DNA from: Candidatus Zixiibacteriota bacterium
Lineage (GTDB): Bacteria; Zixibacteria; MSB-5A5; UBA10806
Length of the DNA stretch: 64,000 nucleotides
Assembly (NCBI GenBank): GCA_024641335.1
Contig: JAHEDG010000012.1
Span: 1-64,000 of the forward strand
Direction of reading: 5' to 3'
The position numbers and the translations under genes are program-made. Shown piece by piece: positions 30,073-39,704 of this stretch. Position 1 is the first letter of the stretch, and each line of letters opens with the position of its first letter. Below the pieces are notes generated by a model. It saw only the letters and a list, made by a program, of their open reading frames with translations. It had not been told where the DNA came from and did no database searches.

Positions 30073-31059
30073 TCACCACTCTATCAGCGCCGATCCCCAA
30101 GTAAATCCGGCTCCGAAAGCCACAAGCATGACATTATCGCCGGGCTTAATCAGACCGTTTCGGTTGGCCTCATCAAGAGCTATGGGGATGGAGGCGGCGG
30201 AAGTATTTCCATATTTTTGAATGTTGACGAATACCCTATCCATAGGCAGTTTGATTCTCCTGGCGGTAGCTTCTATTATCCTGATATTGGCCTGATGAGG
30301 AATCATCAGGCTGATATTGTTCGAATCGATTCCGGTTTTCTCAATCAGCTTAGTGGCTGCCTCACCCATCGCCTTGACAGCCGATTTGAACACATCGGGT
30401 CCTTCCATTTGAATATACCTGGCTCCATTGCCAACGATCTCTGGTGTAATTGGCTGCCTGCCTCCGCCGGCAGGGACCTGTAACAGATGCGCCAGGGATC
30501 CATCGGCTTTGATATACGTATCCAGAATTCCTCCGGGTTGATCCGCCGCTGTTACGATAGCGGCGCCGGCTCCGTCGCCAAACAGGACGCAGGTATTTCT
30601 GTCCTTCCAGTTGACTATTCTGGAGAGAGTCTCCACTCCGATAACCAGTATTTTGTCATGCTGTCCGGTCATTATCAGAGCGCGGGCAAAGGATAACCCG
30701 TAGATAAATCCGGAGCAGGCGGCGACGATATCGACGACGGCCGCGTTGACCGCGCCGAGCTTATCCTGAAGGATACATGCGGTGGAAGGCAAAGGGGCGT
30801 CGGGGGTAACCGTGGCCAGGATAATCAAGTCGATTTCTCCAGCCGTAATTCCCGCCATCTCCATCGCCTTCAGAGAGGCTTGATAAGCGTAGTCGGAGGC
30901 GGCCATACCGTCAGGAGCTATTCGCCTTTCTTTAATTCCGGTTCTGGAGGTGATCCAATCGTCGGTCGTATCGACCATTTTTTCCAGATCGGCGTTGGTC
31001 AAGATATTATCCGGCGCGGCCGAGCCGGTTCCTGTAATTCGGGCATATTTCTTTTTCAT
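30073..31059 (-). CDS. fabH: Beta-ketoacyl-ACP synthase III
   Basis: DDWITSRTGIKERR, VDIVAACSGFIYGL, MIPHQANIRIIEA, GAGFTWGSALI. Confidence 0.97.
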   Translation of the reverse strand: MKKKYARITGTGSAAPDNILTNADLEKMVDTTDDWITSRTGIKERRIAPDGMAASDYAYQASLKAMEMAGITAGEIDLIILATVTPDAPLPSTACILQDKLGAVNAAVVDIVAACSGFIYGLSFARALIMTGQHDKILVIGVETLSRIVNWKDRNTCVLFGDGAGAAIVTAADQPGGILDTYIKADGSLAHLLQVPAGGGRQPITPEIVGNGARYIQMEGPDVFKSAVKAMGEAATKLIEKTGIDSNNISLMIPHQANIRIIEATARRIKLPMDRVFVNIQKYGNTSAASIPIALDEANRNGLIKPGDNVMLVAFGAGFTWGSALIEW

Positions 31060-32108
31060 GATTGTTTGACTTTCAAATCGGAGGCGATAAATGACCCGCT
31101 GGCGGCGATTCTGTTTTCTATTTGATCGTTTAAATTCTTTTCTATCATTGTCTTAGCCATCCTGACAGCATTTTTAAAAGCTTTGGGAGATGAGCCTCCG
31201 TGGCAGATTATGGAGACGCCGTTAATACCCAAAAGCGGGGCTCCCCCGTATTCGGCGTAATCCAGGTTTTTTTTCAGGTCTTTGAAAGCCGGTTTGAGGA
31301 GCAGGGCGCCTATCTTGGCGAAAATATTGGAGCGTACCCTTCTTCTGACCAGTTCTCCGAGAAAGCTTTCGATCGATTCGGCAAATTTCAGAATGATATT
31401 GCCTACGAAACCGTCACAAACAACAACATCCACCTTGCCCTTAAGAATATCCCGTCCTTCGATATTGCCGGAGAAATTTAGGTCGGCGGTGGAAATAAGC
31501 TTGTGTGAGGCTATAGTGAGTTCGTTGCCTTTGGATTTTTCCTCCCCGATAGACAAGAGGCCTACGCGGGGATTATCATTGGAGAACATTTGGGAGAAAT
31601 AGAGCGCTCCCATGAGGGCGAACTGATAGAGATTGATGGCTTTGCAATCGGAGTTCGCTCCGACATCGAGAACAATGGCCGATCCTTTTTCTGTGGGGAA
31701 GAACGAGCCGATAGCCGGCCTGTTGACTCCTTTGAGCCTGCCGAGTGTCAGAAGGGAGGCAGCCATGACCGCGCCGGTATTGCCGGCCGAAATAAAACCG
31801 TCGGCTTTGCCTTCTTTATGGAGCTGGAGACCTACGACGATGGAGGAGTTCGGTTTTTTTCGAACAGATTCGGCCGGCTCGTCGCCCATACCGATAACCT
31901 CATCGCAATGAACTACCTCGATCGGGAGTTTCTCGGCGCCCAGGGTTTGCAGTTCGAGAGCTATTTTTCCGGCTTGTCCGACCAGAATCAGCTCGATAAA
32001 ATCGCCGTAGCATTTTTCGGCCAGCACAGCGCCCGCTACAACGGATTGGGGGGCGTGATCTCCCCCCATAGCGTCTATGGCTATTCTGATTTTTTTCGTC
32101 TGGGGCAT
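31056..32108 (-). CDS. plsX: Phosphate acyltransferase PlsX
   Basis: IAIDAMGGDHAPQSVVAGA, SAGNTGAVMAAS, GFVGNIILK. Confidence 0.97.
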   Translation of the reverse strand: MPQTKKIRIAIDAMGGDHAPQSVVAGAVLAEKCYGDFIELILVGQAGKIALELQTLGAEKLPIEVVHCDEVIGMGDEPAESVRKKPNSSIVVGLQLHKEGKADGFISAGNTGAVMAASLLTLGRLKGVNRPAIGSFFPTEKGSAIVLDVGANSDCKAINLYQFALMGALYFSQMFSNDNPRVGLLSIGEEKSKGNELTIASHKLISTADLNFSGNIEGRDILKGKVDVVVCDGFVGNIILKFAESIESFLGELVRRRVRSNIFAKIGALLLKPAFKDLKKNLDYAEYGGAPLLGINGVSIICHGGSSPKAFKNAVRMAKTMIEKNLNDQIENRIAASGSFIASDLKVKQS

Positions 32109-32293
32109 TATTCCGTTTCGGTTACGGCAACAACTTCCCGACCTTTATACCAGCCGCAATGAGGGCATATCTGATGCGAGAGCTTGGGCTCATGACAATG
32201 CGAGCATTCCGCCAGATTCGGTTTATCGAGTTTCCAGTGAGTACGTCTTTTCGCGCCTCTGGTGTGCGAATGTCTTCTTTTAGGTAACGGCAT
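32108..32293 (-). CDS. rpmF: 50S ribosomal protein L32
   Basis: MPLPKRRHSHTRGAKRRTHWKL, zinc CSHC...CPHC. Confidence 0.96.
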   Translation of the reverse strand: MPLPKRRHSHTRGAKRRTHWKLDKPNLAECSHCHEPKLSHQICPHCGWYKGREVVAVTETE

Positions 32294-32361
32294 AACAATC
32301 CTCAATTCGAAAAAAATTACGACCGGCAGAACCGCCGGATACTCCACGAATTTCCAAAAAA

Positions 32362-32871
32362 TTAATCTTCAAACAGCTGACGCAACGAATCCCATCTTTC
32401 GTCGGTTTTATCCGGAGCACAATCGCATTCGCTCTCGTTCAAATTAACGCCGCACATGGAGCAAAGCCCGCGGCAGGATTCAGAACAAAGGGCTTTTAGC
32501 GGGAGTTCCAGGATAATGACTTCCCTGACCCTCATCGAAAGGTCGTATTCCTGCGTGGTCTTCGGCAGGACCACGAAATCGTCATCGCCGGTTTCGTGTT
32601 TGCTGTTGTCATCCAGCAGCTGCACGACAAACTGCAGCTTTGAGCTAACCGGCTGCCGGAATTGTTCCAGGCATCTCGAGCACTCCATTTCCACTACGGT
32701 CGATGTGAATCCCTGAAAGATAATTTCGTCACCCGATTTGCTTACCGACAATTCGACCTCTATCGGTTCGGGGAAATCGAAGCCATCCGCCATGAGATCC
32801 AAGTCGTCCGCCGACGCCGAGTAACTTAACTCGACTCCTCCAGGTGTAACCTGCCGGAAATCGACCTTCAT
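32362..32871 (-). CDS. yceD: DUF177/YceD-family protein
   Basis: ECSRCLEQFRQPV and C-terminal CRGLCSMCGVNLNESECDC; located next to rpmF. Confidence 0.9.
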   Translation of the reverse strand: MKVDFRQVTPGGVELSYSASADDLDLMADGFDFPEPIEVELSVSKSGDEIIFQGFTSTVVEMECSRCLEQFRQPVSSKLQFVVQLLDDNSKHETGDDDFVVLPKTTQEYDLSMRVREVIILELPLKALCSESCRGLCSMCGVNLNESECDCAPDKTDERWDSLRQLFED

Positions 32872-33102
32872 AAAGGCGCAAATTAATAGCGTTTAACCCA
32901 AAGTGTCAAGGCAATTTTAACCCGGCGGGGATTCCCGGAAACGCCGGCGGATCCGGGAAGCGGCCGAATCGGGCATTAAAACGGCGATATTTCGGGAGCC
33001 GGGTATGTCTTCCTGATATAATCGGGGGAATCGGCTTTTATTGCCGTTGATTTTTAGAATAATTTTCTTTATATACCGGTTCATAATGAATGGGAGATAA
33101 TT

Positions 33103-34491
33103 TTGGATTATTTCAAACGCTCGAAAATAGCATCGATACTGAAAAACCCGGAAAAGTCTGATAGCGTTATTGTAATGGGCTGGGTAAGAACCCGGCGTGA
33201 TTCGCAGAATTTGACATTTCTGGAGATCAACGACGGCAGCTCTCTGGCCAACCTTCAGATAGTAATCGAAAAACTGGAAAGATTTAAGGAACTGGAGAAT
33301 ATCAAACTGGGCGCGGCGGCGAGGATTGTCGGCAAGCTGGTTCCTGTTCCGGAGCGAAAGCATAAGATAGAACTGCATCCGGACGAACTTTTGCTTGTGG
33401 GAGACTGTCCGGCAGATTATCCGCTGCAAAAAAAGAGGCATTCGTTCGAATACCTGCGCGAGATCGCCCATCTGCGTCCCCGGACCAACACGTTCGGGGC
33501 TGTCAACCGTTTCCGAAGCAGGATCGCCTACGCTATTCATAAGTTTTTCCAGGAGCGGGGATTCTACTATATCCACTCCCCTATGATCACCGCCACGGAC
33601 GCCGAGGGGGCGGGAGAGCAATTCTGGGTAACCACGTTCGATCTGGACAAGATCCCCATGAAGGACGGCGAAGTCGATTACGATCAGGATTTCTTCGGGC
33701 AGCAGGCGTTTCTGACCGTATCAGGGCAGTTGGAGGCCGAGATCATGGCCACGTCGTTGGGCGACGTTTACACGTTCGGGCCGACATTCCGGGCCGAGAA
33801 ATCGAACACGTCGCGGCACCTCTCGGAATTCTGGATGATCGAGCCGGAGATGGCCTTCTGCGACCTGGCCGAGGATATGCGTCTGGCCGGCGAGTTCCTG
33901 ATGTACCTCTTCCAATACGCTTTGGATAATTGCCAGGAGGAGATGGAGTTTTTCAACGCCTGGGTCGAGAAAAACCGGATCGCCACGTTGGAGTCGCTGT
34001 TGAAATCGAAATTCGAGATTATCACCTACACCGAGGCGGTGGCGATTCTCAAGAAAGCCAAAAAGACGTTTGAATTCCCGGTTGACTGGGGAGTCAGTCT
34101 GCAGGCCGAGCATGAAAGATACCTCTGTGAGGAGCATTTCAAGGCACCGGTCATGGTGCATGATTATCCCCGAGATATCAAGGCGTTCTATATGCGGCTC
34201 AACGACGACGAGAAGACTGTGGCCGCGGTGGACGTGCTGGTCCCGCAGATCGGCGAGATTATCGGCGGCAGTCAGAGGGAGGAGCGGCTCGATATTCTTA
34301 AAAAGCAGGTGGAGTTCTTCGGGGTCAAAGAGGAAAGCATCTGGTGGTATGAAGAGTTGCGCCGTTACGGTACCTGCCCGCATGCCGGGTTCGGATTGGG
34401 GTTCGATCGGGTGCTGATGTACATGTCCGGTATGGCCAATATCCGCGACGTGGTGCCGTTCCCGCGATATCCGAGAAGCGCCAAGTTTTAG
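33103..34491 (+). CDS. asnS: Asparaginyl-tRNA synthetase
   Basis: 462 aa; [75 protein letters not shown] start. Confidence 0.95.
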   Translation: MDYFKRSKIASILKNPEKSDSVIVMGWVRTRRDSQNLTFLEINDGSSLANLQIVIEKLERFKELENIKLGAAARIVGKLVPVPERKHKIELHPDELLLVGDCPADYPLQKKRHSFEYLREIAHLRPRTNTFGAVNRFRSRIAYAIHKFFQERGFYYIHSPMITATDAEGAGEQFWVTTFDLDKIPMKDGEVDYDQDFFGQQAFLTVSGQLEAEIMATSLGDVYTFGPTFRAEKSNTSRHLSEFWMIEPEMAFCDLAEDMRLAGEFLMYLFQYALDNCQEEMEFFNAWVEKNRIATLESLLKSKFEIITYTEAVAILKKAKKTFEFPVDWGVSLQAEHERYLCEEHFKAPVMVHDYPRDIKAFYMRLNDDEKTVAAVDVLVPQIGEIIGGSQREERLDILKKQVEFFGVKEESIWWYEELRRYGTCPHAGFGLGFDRVLMYMSGMANIRDVVPFPRYPRSAKF

Positions 34492-34516
34492 GTGTTACAT
34501 CATTGTTTATAACCGC

Positions 34517-34544
34517 GTAGGGGTTTGATTAATCAAACCCCTAC
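34517..34544. repeat. Perfect 28-bp palindrome, copy 1
   Basis: GTAGGGGTTTGATT|AATCAAACCCCTAC. Confidence 0.9.
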
Positions 34545-34593
34545 AATCGTATTTTGAGGGCTAAAATCCTCGAATTATATGGAGGCAAGATAG

Positions 34594-35121
34594 ATGGAAA
34601 CAACGGAGAAAATAGTTGAAGCCTATGTGCGATACATCAAGGGATGGTTCACTATCCCCAACATCAAATGCAAGGGACAAATGGAAATCGATCTTCTTGC
34701 CATTGATGCCTCACGGCCAGGGATGATTGAACGATACCATATTGAAAGCGGTGTTTCCATTGCCGGTGGTTTTTCGAAATTGAACAACGAGCCGTATTCA
34801 GATGCCAAATTAAAGTCGAGGGTAAACCAGTCAAAGCAGAGACGGACGCTGGGATATTTTGCTAAGCGAAAGTTTGGGGACCGTGGAGTTAAAGAGAAAT
34901 TGAAATCCATCGGTTTTCTGCCGGGTAAATACAAAAAGGTTATTGTTTCGTGGGGATGGGAGGATAATGTTCCAGTCGCTGCAAAAAAGGCAGGAATCGA
35001 ACTATGGGATTTCAAAGATAATATCCTAAACGAGATTGCGTACCATACTAGAAAAAACAGCACATATTTCACGGATGATACAATGAGAACCTTACAACTG
35101 ATGACGAAAGCCATTCGGTGA
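34594..35121 (+). CDS. Hypothetical protein, possibly PD-(D/E)XK/restriction-endonuclease-like fold
   Basis: 175 aa; EIDLLAID...RYHIESGVS resembles the E-x-D-LLA-(I/V)-D ... (H/V)E-x-K/S core; orphan + strand ORF. Confidence 0.5.
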   Translation: METTEKIVEAYVRYIKGWFTIPNIKCKGQMEIDLLAIDASRPGMIERYHIESGVSIAGGFSKLNNEPYSDAKLKSRVNQSKQRRTLGYFAKRKFGDRGVKEKLKSIGFLPGKYKKVIVSWGWEDNVPVAAKKAGIELWDFKDNILNEIAYHTRKNSTYFTDDTMRTLQLMTKAIR

Positions 35122-35260
35122 TGCGCAATATCTCTGACTATTCGAGGCGTTGCCACATTAATTCTTCTATATTGTAATAGTTCACGGTGCCGAGGGAACG
35201 GATTTCCGGCAGCAAGCGTTATACTACTTCAAAGCATTCTGTAAAAGCTTTGTCTCACCT

Positions 35261-35290
35261 TGTAGGGATTTGATTATTCAAACCCTTACA
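35261..35290. repeat. Palindromic repeat, copy 2 (diverged)
   Basis: TGTAGGGATTTGATTATTCAAACCCTTACA; 25/28 identical to copy 1 in the aligned core. Confidence 0.85.
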
Positions 35291-35383
35291 GATATTATCA
35301 TGATTCCTGATTTAGGAGAACTTAGTTAGATTATCGCGTCGTCCCGTCTTCGACGATACTCCTCATAATGACGAAGCAGGCAC

Positions 35384-36442
35384 TCATCTCGCCCCGGGGT
35401 GCCCGTAATCCATGTTGTTCATATTCCCTATATGATAAATATACTCGCTTTGGGAGATATTATTCTGCCAATGGCCCGTGGCTATGGCCGCTATATAAAA
35501 CGCCAGGAATATCGCCACTGCTCCTATTGCGAACGTTCGCCCCGAAATCGGCTTTCTGATTCCGGCAATCACCGGCTCCAATGTCTTCTCCACGGGGCAA
35601 ATATCCACACAGGCCAAGCATCCCATGCACTCATCGGAGCGGACAATCGTCTCCTTGTGCACCTGGATCATAGCCGGGCAGACTTTCGTGCAGGCCAGGC
35701 AATCGGTGCAGGTAGGTATGTTACGTCGTATTTTTACAGGGCTTAGAAAACTGACCAATCCCAATAGGGCGCCGTAAGGGCAAAGATAGCGGCACCAGAA
35801 ATTAGCTATAAACAGCGAAACGACGGCGAGAAGTAGAATAACTCCAAGAGCGAAGCCTGACATATCGGTGAAAAACAGGAGCATTTTGACATCGGCCACT
35901 TTGTTATACGGCGAATTAATAAAGGATTCGAGGGCGGAGGAACTCATAAGCAAAAGTATGGCGTTGACAAAGAAAGCCAGAAGCAGATATTTTATCGATC
36001 TTAAGGGGTAATCGATCCATTTGGGCAGGCGCCATCCCCAGGGGGCCGAGGCCTTTTTTCCGAATAGTTTATGACTCAATTTCCAAAACCATTCAGAGAT
36101 AAGCCCGACAGGACAGACAAAGCCGCAGAAGCTTTTTTTGAAAATCAGGCTCATAGATATAATAGCCAGGAAAATGACCAGGGCCGACGGATGAACCATG
36201 GTAAAAATTCCTGTCAGAATCCAGTATTTCAGGTTGATAAGAGCCGAGATCGGCAGGAATCCCTCGACACCCGCGGGGCGGGAGACGCTGAAAAGCTTCC
36301 CCCCTGTCTGGTAGAATTTGTACCAGAGATAGAACTGGACGCCTATCCAGATGACAGTGAGGAAGAAGCCATACTGGATGATCTTCCGCAGCTTGTGGCC
36401 GTAGACAAGCCAGGATCTCCAACCTTTTACCCTGCGACTCAT
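35384..36442 (-). CDS. 4Fe-4S membrane protein, NapH-like
   Basis: CGFVCPVGL, CRYLCPYGALLG, CTDCLACTKVCP, CMGCLACVDICPVEKT; several TM helices; start at MSRRVKGW (36442). Confidence 0.85.
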   Translation of the reverse strand: MSRRVKGWRSWLVYGHKLRKIIQYGFFLTVIWIGVQFYLWYKFYQTGGKLFSVSRPAGVEGFLPISALINLKYWILTGIFTMVHPSALVIFLAIISMSLIFKKSFCGFVCPVGLISEWFWKLSHKLFGKKASAPWGWRLPKWIDYPLRSIKYLLLAFFVNAILLLMSSSALESFINSPYNKVADVKMLLFFTDMSGFALGVILLLAVVSLFIANFWCRYLCPYGALLGLVSFLSPVKIRRNIPTCTDCLACTKVCPAMIQVHKETIVRSDECMGCLACVDICPVEKTLEPVIAGIRKPISGRTFAIGAVAIFLAFYIAAIATGHWQNNISQSEYIYHIGNMNNMDYGHPGAR

Positions 36443-36479
36443 GAGATTTTCCTCTTCTCCCCGGTCATCCATAACGCGC

Positions 36480-36690
36480 TGTCAGGAGTCCTTCCCTGAA
36501 AGCGATTTGGAATCGTCAGGAAGGGATTCCCGACGACGCTGTCAAACTGCCGCTCCTTTGGCGAACCGGTTCTCATACTGTCTGCCAATATAGGATAATT
36601 TTTAGGATTTGGAATTGATAAAAATCAAAAGAGAGGAATTCTTTGTTGCGTCAGGATGTCGTCCGTACCGATAGACTCCTTCCTGACACA
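36480..36690. repeat. Cluster of short related inverted/direct repeats (GTCAGGA(A)GG... family)
   Basis: TGTCAGGAGTCCTTCCCTGA (36480-36499), CGTCAGGAAGGGATTCCCGACGACG (36514-36538), GCGTCAGGATGTCGTCCG (36648-) and ACTCCTTCCTGACAC (-36689). Confidence 0.6.
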
Positions 36691-36806
36691 TCAACTCAAA
36701 AAAATACAATCGGATGAGAGAATCCGACCGCGCGGGCAAAAACAAATATTGACATTAGAGACCATTTAGAATAAGGTATAATCGGATTTTTCAAAAAGGA
36801 GGATAG

Positions 36807-37403
36807 ATGAATACTATTATTACGGGCTTGATGACGGTTTTCATCACGATGGCCGCGATCTCGCCCTGCCTGGCTTTCGACGGCAAAAGATCCGGATTCA
36901 TCCTGGGGGGCGGGATAGGATTCGGCCTGGCATCCTATACCCAGACTATCGAGGGATTCGGAATGTCGCTGACATCGGACAGAGAGAACAGCGGGGCCAT
37001 CGCGACCGATGTCAGGATAGGTTTTGCCAGCAATGAGCAGCTGGAAATATATTTCGCGTCGAAGGAAATCTGGTTTGGCTTGACCAACGCTTATAACGAG
37101 AAAGTAACAATAGACAACGCGGTCGTCGCTTTGGGCGTCTCCTATTATCTGAATCCGACCGTTCCGGCTTTCTTTGTTACCGGCGGATTGGGATTATCCA
37201 GCTGGAGCCTCCCTTTTGAAAGCCCATCACCGGATCCCTGGGTTGGTTTCGGGCTATATGGCGGAGCCGGATACGAATTTTCGAAGCATTACAGTTTTGA
37301 ACTAGACTTGATGTACGGCAATCCCAGTAAGTCCGAGGGGGGAATTACGGCGTCAAGCAATGCCTTATCGGTGAAAGTTACGGTTAATGCATTGGCATAT
37401 TAG
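36807..37403 (+). CDS. Outer-membrane beta-barrel-type protein
   Basis: 198 aa, signal peptide, alternating hydrophobic strands, SD AAAAAGGAGG. Confidence 0.7.
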   Translation: MNTIITGLMTVFITMAAISPCLAFDGKRSGFILGGGIGFGLASYTQTIEGFGMSLTSDRENSGAIATDVRIGFASNEQLEIYFASKEIWFGLTNAYNEKVTIDNAVVALGVSYYLNPTVPAFFVTGGLGLSSWSLPFESPSPDPWVGFGLYGGAGYEFSKHYSFELDLMYGNPSKSEGGITASSNALSVKVTVNALAY

Positions 37404-37459
37404 GAAATGCTCCGGAATGATAGCGGAACTTCGGGTATTAATCTCCACGCTGATACATG

Positions 37460-37489
37460 AAAAAACGGCCGGATGAACCCATCCGGCCG
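37460..37489 (-). terminator. Intrinsic terminator of NfeD-slipin operon
   Basis: Perfect 10-bp stem CGGCCGGATG/CATCCGGCCG with 4-nt loop; T6 on minus strand. Confidence 0.9.
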
Positions 37490-37511
37490 CTAGCGAATAG
37501 GCAATCTTCTC

Positions 37512-38282
37512 CTACTTCACCGATTTATCGAAAAACGGTTTGAGCAGGTCTATCGGGATCGGGAATAAGGTGGTCGAGTTTTTCTCCGACGATATCTCCA
37601 CTAATGTCTGCAGATAACGAAGCTGAATTCCGACCGGTGTCTGGCCCAGTATAGTGGCCGCATGATGGATTTTTTCAGCCGCCTGCATTTCGCCCTCGGC
37701 ATGGATGATTTTGGCCCGGCGTTCGCGTTCGGCCTCGGCTTGTCTGGCGATGGCTCTTTGCATCTCCTGCGGCAGATCGACGTTCTTGACCTCGACAACG
37801 CTGACCTTGACCCCCCAGGGCTCGGTCTGCTCATCAATAATCTTCTGCAATTCCATGTTGATTTTGTCTCTGTTTGATAGCAGATCATCGAGCTCGACCT
37901 GTCCGAGGATCGAGCGCAGGGTGGTTTGGGCGATCTGCGAGGTGGCGTAGATATAATCCTCGACGTCGACAATGGCTTTGTTCGGGTCCATCACGCGGAA
38001 ATAGGCTACGGCGTTGACTTTAACGGTTACGTTATCTTTGGTGATAATATCCTGCGGGGGAACGTCCATAGGGACAGTTCGCAGGCTGACTTTGACTAAT
38101 TTATCGACGATGGGAATCAGCAGGATCAATCCGGGGCCTTTGGCTCCGATAAGGCGTCCCAGCCTGAAGATTACACCTCGTTCATATTCTCTTAGTATCC
38201 TGACGGCGTTGCCAAGAATGAACAATCCGATCACGATAATGACCATTAATGGAAAGAACAGCGAGACATTGGCCGGATCCAT
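37512..38282 (-). CDS. Slipin/stomatin-like SPFH protein
   Basis: [44 protein letters not shown]. Confidence 0.93.
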   Translation of the reverse strand: MDPANVSLFFPLMVIIVIGLFILGNAVRILREYERGVIFRLGRLIGAKGPGLILLIPIVDKLVKVSLRTVPMDVPPQDIITKDNVTVKVNAVAYFRVMDPNKAIVDVEDYIYATSQIAQTTLRSILGQVELDDLLSNRDKINMELQKIIDEQTEPWGVKVSVVEVKNVDLPQEMQRAIARQAEAERERRAKIIHAEGEMQAAEKIHHAATILGQTPVGIQLRYLQTLVEISSEKNSTTLFPIPIDLLKPFFDKSVK

Positions 38283-38305
38283 ATTATCCTCCTAATCGAG
38301 CGAGA

Positions 38306-39610
38306 TTAATTTACTTTTTCAACTTTCAGTTCGAAGCCGATTACCCGGATGACTTTGACTTTCGCCCCCATCTCCACAGAATCGTCAGACACGGCTTTCC
38401 AGTATTCGCCGTGAATAAACACCGAGCCGCCATTGGAGTCGATAATCGATTTGGCCACGCCGTTCTCTCCCACGAGGCCCTCCTGCCCGGTGGCGATTTT
38501 CATGCGGTGGGCTCGGACAGCGAAATAAGCGGCCAGGAAAAAGAAGGCCGTGAAAACGATCACGGTTGGAATGATAACGGATAAGGAAATCCCTTTATAG
38601 GGCCATTCGGCATCATTGACCAGCATAAGCGAGCCGAAAAATAAGCTTAACACTCCACCACCTCCAAGGATTCCGTTACTGGCAATCTTAATTTCCAAAA
38701 GAAACAACACTACGGCCAGGAGAATGAACAGAACTCCCGCGAACCTTATCGGGAGGGCCTGGAAACTGAACAGGGCCAAAATCAGCGCGATTCCTCCAAG
38801 CACACCAGGTAATACAGCTCCCGGGTTGGAAAATTCAAAATAAAGTCCGAGCATACCGATAATCATCAGAATATATGCGATATTAGGATCAGAGACTATT
38901 TCCAGTATTTTGTTGGCAAATCCGACGTCCAAAGCGATTTTTTCGGCGTTTTCGGTATGAATAACAATCGGCCCTGAGACAATGTCGATAGAATCTCCAT
39001 CGATCTGATAGAGCAGATCGTCGAGATCATCGGCCACATAATCAACGACATTCATATCGACAGCCTCGAATTCAGTAATGGAAACCGATTTTCTGACAGC
39101 GTCCTCGGCCCACTCGATATTCCGCCCTCTTTTATTAGCCAGCGTTTTAATTTTGGCTACCGCGTCATTGGTGACCTTTTCGATCATGGTGGAATCGATC
39201 TGCGCGCCCCCCATAGCCACAGGGTGAGCCGATCCGATATTGGTTTGGGGAGCCATGGCGGAAATATGGGCGGCGTAGCTGATATATACGCCTGCCGAAG
39301 CGGCCCGCGAACCCTGCGGGTAGACATAAACGGCAACCGGTATATTCGATGTCAGAATGAGTTGGATTATATCCCAGGTCGATTCGGTATTGCCGCCCGG
39401 CGTGTTCAGCTCGATAACGAAGACTTCCGCGTTAAGCTTTTCTGATCTTCTGATACCATCTCTGATCTCTCTGACCGTAACCGGTCCGATGGCCGAGTTT
39501 ATTTTCATCACGGTGACAATGGTATCGGACGATGAGATCTCATCCGACCCGGTCGAACAGGAACAGATTCCACAGAAAAGTATAAGGATGGGTATAATCA
39601 GATATCTCAT
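38306..39610 (-). CDS. NfeD-family ClpP-like serine protease, membrane-bound
   Basis: ELNTPGGNTESTW, YPQGSRAASAGVYI; C-terminal NfeD OB domain. Confidence 0.93.
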   Translation of the reverse strand: MRYLIIPILILFCGICSCSTGSDEISSSDTIVTVMKINSAIGPVTVREIRDGIRRSEKLNAEVFVIELNTPGGNTESTWDIIQLILTSNIPVAVYVYPQGSRAASAGVYISYAAHISAMAPQTNIGSAHPVAMGGAQIDSTMIEKVTNDAVAKIKTLANKRGRNIEWAEDAVRKSVSITEFEAVDMNVVDYVADDLDDLLYQIDGDSIDIVSGPIVIHTENAEKIALDVGFANKILEIVSDPNIAYILMIIGMLGLYFEFSNPGAVLPGVLGGIALILALFSFQALPIRFAGVLFILLAVVLFLLEIKIASNGILGGGGVLSLFFGSLMLVNDAEWPYKGISLSVIIPTVIVFTAFFFLAAYFAVRAHRMKIATGQEGLVGENGVAKSIIDSNGGSVFIHGEYWKAVSDDSVEMGAKVKVIRVIGFELKVEKVN

Positions 39611-39704
39611 AATGATAACTTAGGAATTCGGCGGGCGGCATGTCAAGAGATATCGGAGAGAAAGACGGTTTTCACGCTTTTGACGCGCCGACTACCGAAA
39701 CAGC

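Noticed and set aside
32917-33621. 234-aa minus ORF overlapping asnS
   Set aside because: Antisense to well-supported asnS; low-complexity translation with no recognisable motifs.
33721-34383. 220-aa minus ORF inside asnS
   Set aside because: Antisense shadow ORF produced by high GC3 of asnS.
34517-35290. Palindromic repeats as a CRISPR array
   Set aside because: Only two copies 744 bp apart with a gene between; no regular spacers or cas genes.
36751-36782. TTGACA ... TATAAT promoter for the outer-membrane gene
   Set aside because: Spacer is 22 nt, too long for a standard sigma70 promoter; not called.
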